From the NCBI RefSeq assembly GCF_018476645.1, contig NZ_JAHCTB010000002.1, positions 248,001 to 312,000 of the forward strand: a DNA stretch of 64,000 bases, written 5' to 3'. Both the position numbers and the translations under genes were made by a program. The stretch comes from Aequorivita echinoideorum. GTDB lineage: Bacteria > Bacteroidota > Bacteroidia > Flavobacteriales > Flavobacteriaceae. Positions 27,730 through 34,037 of this stretch are shown piece after piece (position 1 is the first letter of the stretch; each line of letters opens with the position of its first letter). The notes below the pieces were generated by a model that was not told the DNA's origin, ran no database searches, and worked only from the letters and a program-made list of their open reading frames with translations.

Positions 27730-28329
27730 ATGAAATTTTTATTACTAGTTATTCTTGCGTTATCCTTTGCTGGCTGTAATAACTATGAAAAAACCGATAA
27801 CGTTTCTTCAGAAGAAAATCAATTGCAGCAAGTCGCATCCCCAAAACCCGAAAAAACTCCACAAACATTTATAGTTCCTGGGAAAAGATTGGGCAACATT
27901 GTTTTGGACCAAAATTTTAATCCCATTTTGGATAGTTTGGGAAAACCCGACATTAGCAACGCTGGGATGGGAAAAGCGGTGAATACTTGGAAGCATGGAA
28001 AAAACCTGCTTACCATCTACACTAACACCCAGATGGGTGTGGAGGATTTCAGCCGAGTAAAAGCCATACGCTCGCTTTCAAATGATTTTAAAACCGAAGA
28101 CAACTTGGGAGTTTCATCTTCAATCGATGAGCTAAAAAGATATTACAGGCTCGATCCCGCAGGGAAATTCACAGATAACGGCAAGCATTACATTCTTTAC
28201 AAAACCTCAAAGGGAATTGCATTTGAAGTTAATATGAAGCAAATATGCAATGGTGTTTTGCTCTACTCAAAAGAAACCAATCCCGAGAGCTTTTACAATG
28301 CCATCTACCCCACTTTTGAAAAAATGTAG
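27730..28329 (+). CDS. hypothetical lipoprotein
   Basis: A 199-residue predicted lipoprotein, signal MKFLLLVILALSFAGC. After a Glu/Gln-rich linker the domain reads GKRLGNIVLDQNFNPILDSLG, in pieces, then LTIYTNTQMGVEDFSRVKAIR and SSIDELKRYYRLDP. Family knowledge does not give a function. It may be a small periplasmic ligand-binding or tuning protein. It is convergent with the E1 gene, 10 bp apart, with no obvious terminator between them. Confidence 0.65.
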   Translation: MKFLLLVILALSFAGCNNYEKTDNVSSEENQLQQVASPKPEKTPQTFIVPGKRLGNIVLDQNFNPILDSLGKPDISNAGMGKAVNTWKHGKNLLTIYTNTQMGVEDFSRVKAIRSLSNDFKTEDNLGVSSSIDELKRYYRLDPAGKFTDNGKHYILYKTSKGIAFEVNMKQICNGVLLYSKETNPESFYNAIYPTFEKM

Positions 28330-28339
28330 CTGAAATTTT

Positions 28340-30406
28340 CTAATAGGAAAGAACTTCCAAAATCTTTTGCTTCACTTTTTCGGTGGAAGGAATCATCGTT
28401 TCTTCAAGCACCGAATTGAGCGGAATTGCCGGCATATTTTCAGAACCAATGAGCATCACCGGCGCATCCAACTGCTGAAAACATTCCTCTTGAATTCTAC
28501 CTTGAAGCGCTCTGCTGAAACTATTTTCCGAAGGTTCTTCGGTCACCACCAAACATTTTCCACATTTTTTGACACTTTTGAAAACGGTTTCATAATCCAA
28601 AGGATGCAACGTCCGAAGATCGACAACCTCGATTTTATTCTGCATCCCTAGCTCCTCGGAAGCGTTCATGGCCCAATGTACGCCCATCCCATAAGTAATT
28701 ATTGAAAGTGTTTCTTCCTCTTCCTGCTTCCAGATTTCCTGCAAAACCCACGCTTTTCCAAAAGGTAAGACATAATCTTCCGCAGGCATCAGCGAAGTTG
28801 CACCTTTGGTTCCTTTCACTTTGCTCCAATAAAGCCCTTTGTGCTCAAAAATTACTACCGGGTTTGGGTCGTAATAGGCCGCTTTCAGCAAACCTTTCAA
28901 ATCGGCTCCGTTACTGGGATACGCAATTTTAAGTCCGCGAATGTTGGTTACCACGCTTTCCACGGAAGAGGAATGGTACGGCCCACCGCTGCCGTAAGCA
29001 CCAATTGGCACACGTAAAATCATTGAAACGGGCCATTTCCCGTTTGAAAGATAACAGCTTCGGGAAACTTCGGTGAAAAGTTGGTTAAGGCCCGGCCAAA
29101 TATAATCTGCAAATTGAACCTCAACTATCGGTTTGAGTCCAACAGCGCTCATTCCTGCCGTACTTCCCACAATAAATGCTTCCTGGATGGGTGTGTTAAA
29201 AACACGATTGTCGCCAAATTTCTGGGCCAATGTTGCGGCTTCGCGGAAAACACCGCCAAGGCGTCCACCCACATCCTGACCGTAAAGCAGGCATTCGTTG
29301 TGTTTAGCCATCAATTCCTCAATGGCAAAAAGCGCACAATCAACCATTACCACTTTTTCACCGCCTTTCGGACTTCTTTCTCCCACTTCTTCGGTAATTT
29401 CCGTTGGCGCGAAATCGTGTGTGAATAAATCCTCGGGTTTTGGATCTTCGGCTTTTAAGGCTTTTTCCAAAGCTTTTTTTACCTCGATTTTGATTTCGGT
29501 TTCAATTTCAGAAAGTTCCTTTTCAGAAAAACCATTATCAATCAGCAATTTCTTCAACTTTGGATAGGGATCACGACTTTGCGCTTCCTCCAAATCGTCG
29601 CGATAAAATTCCATCCGCACACCCGAAGTATGGTGATTCAAAAGCGGGACTTTCGCATGCACCAAAAACGGCCTTCTTTCGGTTCTGATTTTTGAAATTA
29701 CATTTTGAATGGTATTATAACTTTCCTCAAAATCGGTCCCGTCGATTGAAATGGCTTCCAAACCGTGAAACCCTTTTGCATATTCAAAAGCATTCTGTGC
29801 CCGGGTTTCCGCAGCATTTGCTGAAATATCCCAACCATTATCCTGCACCAAATACAAAATAGGCAATTGCTTTAACGCTGCCATTTGGAATGCTTCGGCA
29901 ATTTCACCTTCGGTAACGGACGCGTCGCCCAAAGAGCAAACCACGATTGGAAATTCTGAATTCTCAATTCCGAATTCCGAATTCATCGATTCTTTATACC
30001 AAAATCCCATCGCAGCTCCCGTTGCGGGGATGGCCTGCATTCCCGTGGCTGAACTTTGATGTGGGATTTTCGGTTTATCATCATCCTTTAAACTTGGGTG
30101 CGAATAATACGTTCTTCCGCCCGAAAAGGGATCGTCCTTTTTCGCCAAAACCTGAAGCATCAACTCATAAGGTTTCATCCCAATGGCTAGCAAAATAGAA
30201 TCATCACGATAATACGGATACACATAATCCTGTGTCAAAAGTTGCATCCCTAAAGCGGTTTGGATCACTTCGTGTCCGCGCGAGGTAGCGTGTACGTATT
30301 TTGAAACCGTTTTAAAATTTTCCTCATAAATCTCGGTCATCGACTTGGCCGTGACTAGATTTTTGAAGGCAAACGAAAGTGTGTTTTTTGAAAGTTTATT
30401 CGTCAA
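28340..30406 (-). CDS. 2-oxoacid dehydrogenase E1, alpha and beta fused
   Basis: A 688-residue thiamin diphosphate E1 of the branched-chain type, with alpha and beta subunits fused. The alpha half (about 1-330) holds the ThDP-Mg motif GDASVTEGEIAEAFQM...NGWDIS. The beta half starts near VVMVDCALFAIEELM and holds DVGGRLGGVFREA and ILRVPIGAYGSGGPYHS. It decarboxylates a 2-oxoacid and passes the acyl group to lipoyl-E2, encoded two genes upstream. The position at the end of the paa run suggests that phenylpyruvate may be a substrate, which is inference. The start is a TTG at 30404-30406. No ATG is available, because the region upstream is a heptad array. Confidence 0.9.
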   Translation of the reverse strand: MTNKLSKNTLSFAFKNLVTAKSMTEIYEENFKTVSKYVHATSRGHEVIQTALGMQLLTQDYVYPYYRDDSILLAIGMKPYELMLQVLAKKDDPFSGGRTYYSHPSLKDDDKPKIPHQSSATGMQAIPATGAAMGFWYKESMNSEFGIENSEFPIVVCSLGDASVTEGEIAEAFQMAALKQLPILYLVQDNGWDISANAAETRAQNAFEYAKGFHGLEAISIDGTDFEESYNTIQNVISKIRTERRPFLVHAKVPLLNHHTSGVRMEFYRDDLEEAQSRDPYPKLKKLLIDNGFSEKELSEIETEIKIEVKKALEKALKAEDPKPEDLFTHDFAPTEITEEVGERSPKGGEKVVMVDCALFAIEELMAKHNECLLYGQDVGGRLGGVFREAATLAQKFGDNRVFNTPIQEAFIVGSTAGMSAVGLKPIVEVQFADYIWPGLNQLFTEVSRSCYLSNGKWPVSMILRVPIGAYGSGGPYHSSSVESVVTNIRGLKIAYPSNGADLKGLLKAAYYDPNPVVIFEHKGLYWSKVKGTKGATSLMPAEDYVLPFGKAWVLQEIWKQEEEETLSIITYGMGVHWAMNASEELGMQNKIEVVDLRTLHPLDYETVFKSVKKCGKCLVVTEEPSENSFSRALQGRIQEECFQQLDAPVMLIGSENMPAIPLNSVLEETMIPSTEKVKQKILEVLSY

Positions 30407-30410
30407 AATA

Positions 30411-30445
30411 AAGTTTTTAATTTTAAGTTTTGGATTTTAAGTTAG
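30411..30445. repeat. left heptad array flanking four-helix-bundle gene 1
   Basis: Units of 7 bp, AAGTTTT, TAATTTT, AAGTTTT, GGATTTT and AAGTTAG. It overlaps the 3' end of the 30423 gene and abuts the TTG start of the E1 gene. Its inverted counterpart is at 30783-30816. AGTTTTTAATTTTAAG matches the reverse complement of the right array at 13 of 16 positions. Confidence 0.65.
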
Positions 30446-30782
30446 ATTTTGTCGTGTGAACAATTGCGGTAAGTATTTTAACAATTGACATACAATCTTC
30501 AATATGCTTCTGATAATTATTATTAACCAAATTACTTTTATCAAGCAACTCTAACCAATAAATTGTTTCTCGAGCTTCTTTACTGGCAATCGCCATCTTA
30601 TGTAAAAAATCTGCCCTACTTTCCCCAGCCAAAGCTTCAGAAACATTTGCTCCAATGCCGGTGCCACTTCTAAGCAATTGTTTTGAAATTATAAATTCCT
30701 TATTTTGCTGTAAAGTTTTGTAAAGTTGAATAATTGAAAGTGCAAATTCAAAACTTTTGTCCTTAATCAAACTTGTTTTCAT
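30423..30782 (-). CDS. four-helix-bundle protein 1 (S23/IVP family, subclass B)
   Basis: A 119-residue protein of the four-helix-bundle group known from 23S rRNA intervening sequences and common in Bacteroidetes. The hallmark is LLRSGTGIGANVSEALAGES at about residues 41-60, followed by DFLHKMAIASKEARETIYWL. Family members are small, basic and pentameric, and may bind nucleic acid, but their cell role is unknown. It lies between the E2 and E1 genes of a dehydrogenase complex, on the same strand, with 7-bp repeat arrays on both sides. It is related to the 41249 and 43803 genes but far from identical. Confidence 0.85.
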   Translation of the reverse strand: MKTSLIKDKSFEFALSIIQLYKTLQQNKEFIISKQLLRSGTGIGANVSEALAGESRADFLHKMAIASKEARETIYWLELLDKSNLVNNNYQKHIEDCMSIVKILTAIVHTTKSNLKSKT

Positions 30783-30816
30783 AACAAAAAACTCAGAATT
30801 AAAAACTAAAAACTCC
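30783..30816. repeat. right heptad array flanking four-helix-bundle gene 1
   Basis: Units AACAAAA, AACTCAG, AATTAAA, AACTAAA and AACTCCT. It runs into the E2 gene and encodes its final residues and stop codon (RSF then TAG). Confidence 0.6.
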
Positions 30817-32143
30817 TCTTAATATCAAACTTTTCCATATAATCGGCAATTCTTCTCAAGAATGAACCCGCCAAATAGCCATCCACAATTCTGTGGTCAA
30901 AGGAAAGTGAGAGGTACATCATTTGCCGGATTTCTATGGTATCGCCTTCTTTTCTTTCGATTACTTCGGCACGTTTTTTTATGATTCCCGTTGCCAAAAT
31001 TGCGGCTTCGGGTTGGTTGATTATTGGCGTTCCCATCAAGCTTCCGAAAGTTCCCACATTGCTTATTGTAAACGTACTTCCTTTGGTATGGTCACCTTTC
31101 AACTTGTTGTCGCGGGCTTTTCCTACGAGTTCGTTTGTGGTTTCGGCCAATTCCTTTAAATTCTTTTTATCAGCATTTTTAACAACGGGAACTATGAGAT
31201 TTCCCGAAGGAAGCGCCGTTGCCATCCCTATATTTATTTCGTCTTTTACAATGATATTGGTCCCATCCAAAGTGGAATTTATCATCGGGAAATCCTGAAT
31301 TGCCTTCGCCACACATTCAATAAACAGTGGTGTAAACGTTAGTTTTTCGTTGTATTTCTTCTGAAAAGCATCTTTGTTTTTGTTGCGCCAGTTCACCATT
31401 TCGGTCAGGTCTGCCTCCACATAAGCCGTTACGTGTGGCGCTGTGCTGGCACTGAAAACCATATGGTCGGCAATCATTTGGCGCATCCGGTCCATTTCCA
31501 CGATTTTGCCCTTTCCTTTATCGAATTTCAAATCGGGAATCTGAAATCCCGAAACTTCGGGAACGGCTTGGGCAAACTGAAACGGTCGGCCCTTTTCAAG
31601 GTAATTTATAACATCACTTTTTCGCAAGCGCTCATCTTTTCCTGTTCCGGGAATTCTGGCAAGTTCTTCGTATGAAATGTGATGTTTACGAGCAATAGTG
31701 TCAACCAAAGGCGAAATAAAACGCCCACCCCCAGCCCCTCCCGAAGGAAGGGGAGCCACTCTTTGACTTAAATTTGAAGTTGAACTTGAAATTTTCCCTT
31801 TTGATTTTTCTTGGGTAACTGCGGGGGATTTAGAAACTTTTTTCTCGGTTTTTGCATTTTCAGAAAGCTCCAAAATAGCAATAGTTTCCCCAACGGGAAC
31901 AACGTCTTTTGCCTTAAATGTATGCGCAATCATTTTACCTGATGCGGGCGCAGGTACTTCATTATCCACTTTATCTGTTGCAACCTCCAGTAAAATATCG
32001 CCTTCCTCAAAGGAATCGCCTTCATTTACCAGCCAATTGATAATCGTTCCTTCTGTTATGCTTTCGCCCATTTTGGGCATTTTGAACGCAGTTCCCGCAG
32101 AGGCGGGAATCTCGTCCAATTTATCTAAATTATTTTTTGACAT
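30806..32143 (-). CDS. 2-oxoacid dehydrogenase E2, dihydrolipoamide acyltransferase
   Basis: A 445-residue E2. The N-terminal lipoyl domain carries the lipoyl-lysine motif VATDKVDNEVPAPASGK (about residues 51-67). A Ser/Lys-rich linker follows, then the E1/E3-binding domain RFISPLVDTIARKHHISYEE in pieces, and the catalytic domain ends with SLSFDHRIVDGYLAGSFL (HxxxDG). Two palindromic repeats appear inside the coding sequence. One is at the N-terminus (EIPASAGTAF, from 32092-32109), and one is in the linker (APLPSGGAGGGR, from 31721-31757). Both lie in flexible regions. The E3 gene is not in the window. The ATG is at 32143. Confidence 0.93.
   Translation of the reverse strand: MSKNNLDKLDEIPASAGTAFKMPKMGESITEGTIINWLVNEGDSFEEGDILLEVATDKVDNEVPAPASGKMIAHTFKAKDVVPVGETIAILELSENAKTEKKVSKSPAVTQEKSKGKISSSTSNLSQRVAPLPSGGAGGGRFISPLVDTIARKHHISYEELARIPGTGKDERLRKSDVINYLEKGRPFQFAQAVPEVSGFQIPDLKFDKGKGKIVEMDRMRQMIADHMVFSASTAPHVTAYVEADLTEMVNWRNKNKDAFQKKYNEKLTFTPLFIECVAKAIQDFPMINSTLDGTNIIVKDEINIGMATALPSGNLIVPVVKNADKKNLKELAETTNELVGKARDNKLKGDHTKGSTFTISNVGTFGSLMGTPIINQPEAAILATGIIKKRAEVIERKEGDTIEIRQMMYLSLSFDHRIVDGYLAGSFLRRIADYMEKFDIKRSF
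31721..31757. repeat. palindromic repeat copy inside the E2 linker
   Basis: A GC-rich segment whose reverse complement reads GGCTCCCCTTCC... then GGGGCTGGGGGTGGGC. It is nearly the same as 26316-26352 of hutU on the other strand. It encodes APLPSGGAGGG in the linker before the peripheral-subunit-binding domain. Confidence 0.6.
32092..32109. repeat. TTCCCGC/GCGGGAA palindrome inside the E2 N-terminus
   Basis: TTCCCGC (32092-32098) and GCGGGAA (32103-32109) form a 7-bp stem with loop AGAG. They encode the IPASAGT part of an N-terminal extension that precedes the lipoyl domain. Palindromes of this shape are common bacterial interspersed repeats. Confidence 0.55.
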
Positions 32144-32151
32144 ATTTGTCT

Positions 32152-32757
32152 CTATTCTTTGTTCTTGGCTCTAAATTCTTCCAAAGTTTTATAAAAATCT
32201 TCCTGTACAGCTCTGTTCTTTGGAATTTCCCGTAACGGTTCCACTTCCCGTAAACTCTCGTGACAATCCGCAGGCAATTGTTGGTATAATCTCGTTCCGG
32301 CGGTTTTCCAAGCAATCATTTCATCTGAAATATCCTTTATTGCTTTTGCCGGATTGCCAACAATTAATTTCCGTTTTGGAAATTTCTCTTCAGCTTTTAC
32401 AAAGCTCATGGCGCCAACAATGCATTCATCGCCAATTTCGGCATCGTCCATAATCACGCTGTTCATCCCAATCAAGCAATTTTTGCCCAAATTCGCTCCG
32501 TGAATGATTGCACCGTGCCCTACGTGTGCGCTTTCTTTAAGCACAATACTTTTACCGGGAAACATATGGATGGTACAGTTTTCCTGCACATTCACGCCAT
32601 CTTCCAAAATAATCTCGCCCCAGTCACCGCGAATTGCCGCACCCGGACCGATATAACAGTTTTTACCAATAATAACATTTCCAGTAACAGCAGCGAGTTG
32701 ATGCACAAAACTGCTTTCGTGGATTATGGGGATGTGGCCTTTGAAACTGTAAATCAT
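32152..32757 (-). CDS. paaY: PaaY-like hexapeptide protein (gamma-carbonic-anhydrase fold)
   Basis: A 201-residue left-handed beta-helix protein with the [LIV]-G-x4 hexapeptide pattern, e.g. GKNCYIGPGAAIRGDWGEI and HVGHGAIIHGANLGKNCLIG in pieces. His residues in IIHGANLG and HVGHG can bind metal. In phenylacetate clusters this family (PaaY) is a thioesterase that hydrolyses ring-1,2-epoxyphenylacetyl-CoA-derived dead-end products. The length of about 200 and the genomic context support PaaY over a generic carbonic anhydrase. Its final residues (RAKNKE) are encoded by a short heptad array, and its stop lies 8 bp before the E2 start. Confidence 0.85.
   Translation of the reverse strand: MIYSFKGHIPIIHESSFVHQLAAVTGNVIIGKNCYIGPGAAIRGDWGEIILEDGVNVQENCTIHMFPGKSIVLKESAHVGHGAIIHGANLGKNCLIGMNSVIMDDAEIGDECIVGAMSFVKAEEKFPKRKLIVGNPAKAIKDISDEMIAWKTAGTRLYQQLPADCHESLREVEPLREIPKNRAVQEDFYKTLEEFRAKNKE
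32154..32177. repeat. TTCTTTG/TTCTTGG heptad units at the paaY end
   Basis: ATTCTTTGTTCTTGGCTC reads as 7-bp units and encodes the last residues of PaaY. The same motif, in inverted pair form, recurs at 33977-34035 near paaZ. Confidence 0.45.
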
Positions 32758-32770
32758 TCTATTAAATTAT

Positions 32771-32807
32771 AGGATAAAAAGATAAATCGACAAAAAGGAT
32801 TAAAAGA
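32771..32807. repeat. left short-period array flanking four-helix-bundle gene 2
   Basis: AGGATAAAAAGATAAA (32771-32786) and AAAGGATTAAAAGA (32794-32807). The second is an exact 14-bp inverted match to 33189-33202. The first matches 33201-33216 inverted at 15 of 16 positions. Confidence 0.75.
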
Positions 32808-32810
32808 GAT

Positions 32811-33170
32811 TTAGTTTAGTGTCTTTTTAAAATTTGATATCATAGCTTGCAATTTTTGTATTGTCTGCAGATTTCTATCAAATGCCAAATCATCAATATA
32901 TTTTAGATCGTTAGCACAGATCAACTGTGTTTCCCACTCAAAAGTCGATCCCAAAGCTGTTTCCAAATATTGAACAAAATGCCTATCGGAATTCCTTGCC
33001 GAACCTTCTGCAATATTGGAGGCAATTGAAACTGCGCACCGTTGCAACTGATTTGAAAGTCCGTAAATTTCAGATTTTGGAAATTTTGAAGTTATCAAAT
33101 AAGTTTCACTAACAATCTTTCTTGCTTCCTGCCAAATAGCCAATTTTCTAAAATTATGCTTTAACGACAT
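32811..33170 (-). CDS. four-helix-bundle protein 2 (S23/IVP family, subclass A)
   Basis: A 119-residue four-helix-bundle protein. The hallmark RCAVSIASNIAEGSARNSD is at about residues 48-66, preceded by YGLSNQLQ and followed by HFVQYLETALGSTFEWETQL. The N-terminus FRKLAIWQEARKIVSETYL is typical. It sits between the enoyl-CoA hydratase and paaY genes on the same strand, between inverted 8-bp-period arrays (AAAGGATT type). Sequence identity to the other five copies in the window is low, so it is not a recent duplicate. Its function is unknown and nucleic acid binding is a family-level guess. Confidence 0.85.
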   Translation of the reverse strand: MSLKHNFRKLAIWQEARKIVSETYLITSKFPKSEIYGLSNQLQRCAVSIASNIAEGSARNSDRHFVQYLETALGSTFEWETQLICANDLKYIDDLAFDRNLQTIQKLQAMISNFKKTLN

Positions 33171-33180
33171 ATTACTTCAG

Positions 33181-33220
33181 TCCTTTTGTCTTTTAATCCT
33201 TTTATCTTTTCATCCTAACC
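33181..33220. repeat. right octad array flanking four-helix-bundle gene 2
   Basis: Units TCCTTTTG, TCTTTTAA, TCCTTTTA, TCTTTTCA and TCCTAACC with period 8. It overlaps the stop codon of the upstream hydratase gene and is inverted relative to 32771-32807. Confidence 0.75.
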
Positions 33221-33967
33221 AAAACTTTTTAGTTTCTCCTTTGTAAATTCTGAAAGCACCAACCTCCCTGAAATCACAGCTCTTTCCGCCAAAAGCTCAT
33301 CCCAATCTTCAGTGCCGCTCCAAAATACTTTCTTCATTTCTTTCATTGCCTCCGGATTGTAATTGCAAAGGTTTTCAGCAAATTTTTGAACAGCTTCGTC
33401 CAATTCTTCCAACGAATCAAACACTTGATTGTACAATCCTTTTTGTCGTGCCCATTCAGCGTCGTAAAAGGAATTGGCATCAATGGCAATTTGACTCATT
33501 GCGCTCAGACCGAGTTTTCGTTCCACAGCGGGCCCAACTACAAACGGACCGATTCCCACATTCAACTCGCTTAATTTAATAGCCGCGAATTTGGTTGCCA
33601 TACAATAATCAGTCGCCGAAGCAACACCAACGCCACCGCCAACAGTTTTCCCTTGAATTCTTCCAATGATGAATTTTGGGCATTTGCGCATGGCGTTAAT
33701 CACGTTTGCAAATCCGCTGAAAAAAACCTTTCCGGTTTCGGCGTCATTAATATTGATTAATTCGTTAAAACTCGCACCGGCACAGAAAGTTCTATCACCG
33801 CCGCTTTTCAAAACAATAACTTTTACTTCATCATTATTTCCAGCTTCGGTGATTGTACTTGCGAGTTTTGCCAGCAAATCTCCCGGTAGGCTGTTATGCG
33901 CCGGATGGAAAAATTCAATGGTCGCAATGTTGTTATTTATCTCTTGTTTTACGTATGCTTCATTCAT
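33215..33967 (-). CDS. enoyl-CoA hydratase/isomerase family protein of the paa cluster
   Basis: A 250-residue crotonase-fold enzyme. The oxyanion-hole segments are FCAGASFNELI (about residues 60-70) and IGRIQGKTVGGGVGVASATDY. By position it is the likely PaaF-type 2,3-dehydroadipyl-CoA hydratase. It differs from PaaG (41666) in lacking FIQAFSKIGLVPDS. Instead of the usual catalytic Glu region it reads LSELNVGIGPFVVGPAVERKLG. The assignment to PaaF is therefore inferred from context. It starts 70 bp from paaZ's end, separated by an empty heptad hairpin. Confidence 0.85.
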   Translation of the reverse strand: MNEAYVKQEINNNIATIEFFHPAHNSLPGDLLAKLASTITEAGNNDEVKVIVLKSGGDRTFCAGASFNELININDAETGKVFFSGFANVINAMRKCPKFIIGRIQGKTVGGGVGVASATDYCMATKFAAIKLSELNVGIGPFVVGPAVERKLGLSAMSQIAIDANSFYDAEWARQKGLYNQVFDSLEELDEAVQKFAENLCNYNPEAMKEMKKVFWSGTEDWDELLAERAVISGRLVLSEFTKEKLKSFG

Positions 33968-33976
33968 AATTTTTTA

Positions 33977-34035
33977 TTCAAGAATCAAGAACCACGAGCC
34001 AAGACATATTTGTCCTGATTCTTGGTTCTTGGCTC
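33977..34035. repeat. inverted heptad hairpin without a gene, between paaZ and the hydratase
   Basis: The left arm has AAGAATC, AAGAACC, ACGAGCC and AAGACAT. The right arm has GATTCTT, GGTTCTT and GGCTCAA. The arms are inverted copies, with a loop of about ten bases. It occupies the whole spacer. Confidence 0.65.
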
Positions 34036-34037
34036 AA

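Noticed and set aside
32130-32315. Frame reading EPRTKNRDKYVKK on the minus strand at the paaY/E2 border
   Set aside because: It is a shadow of paaY in another frame, seen because of the heptad array.
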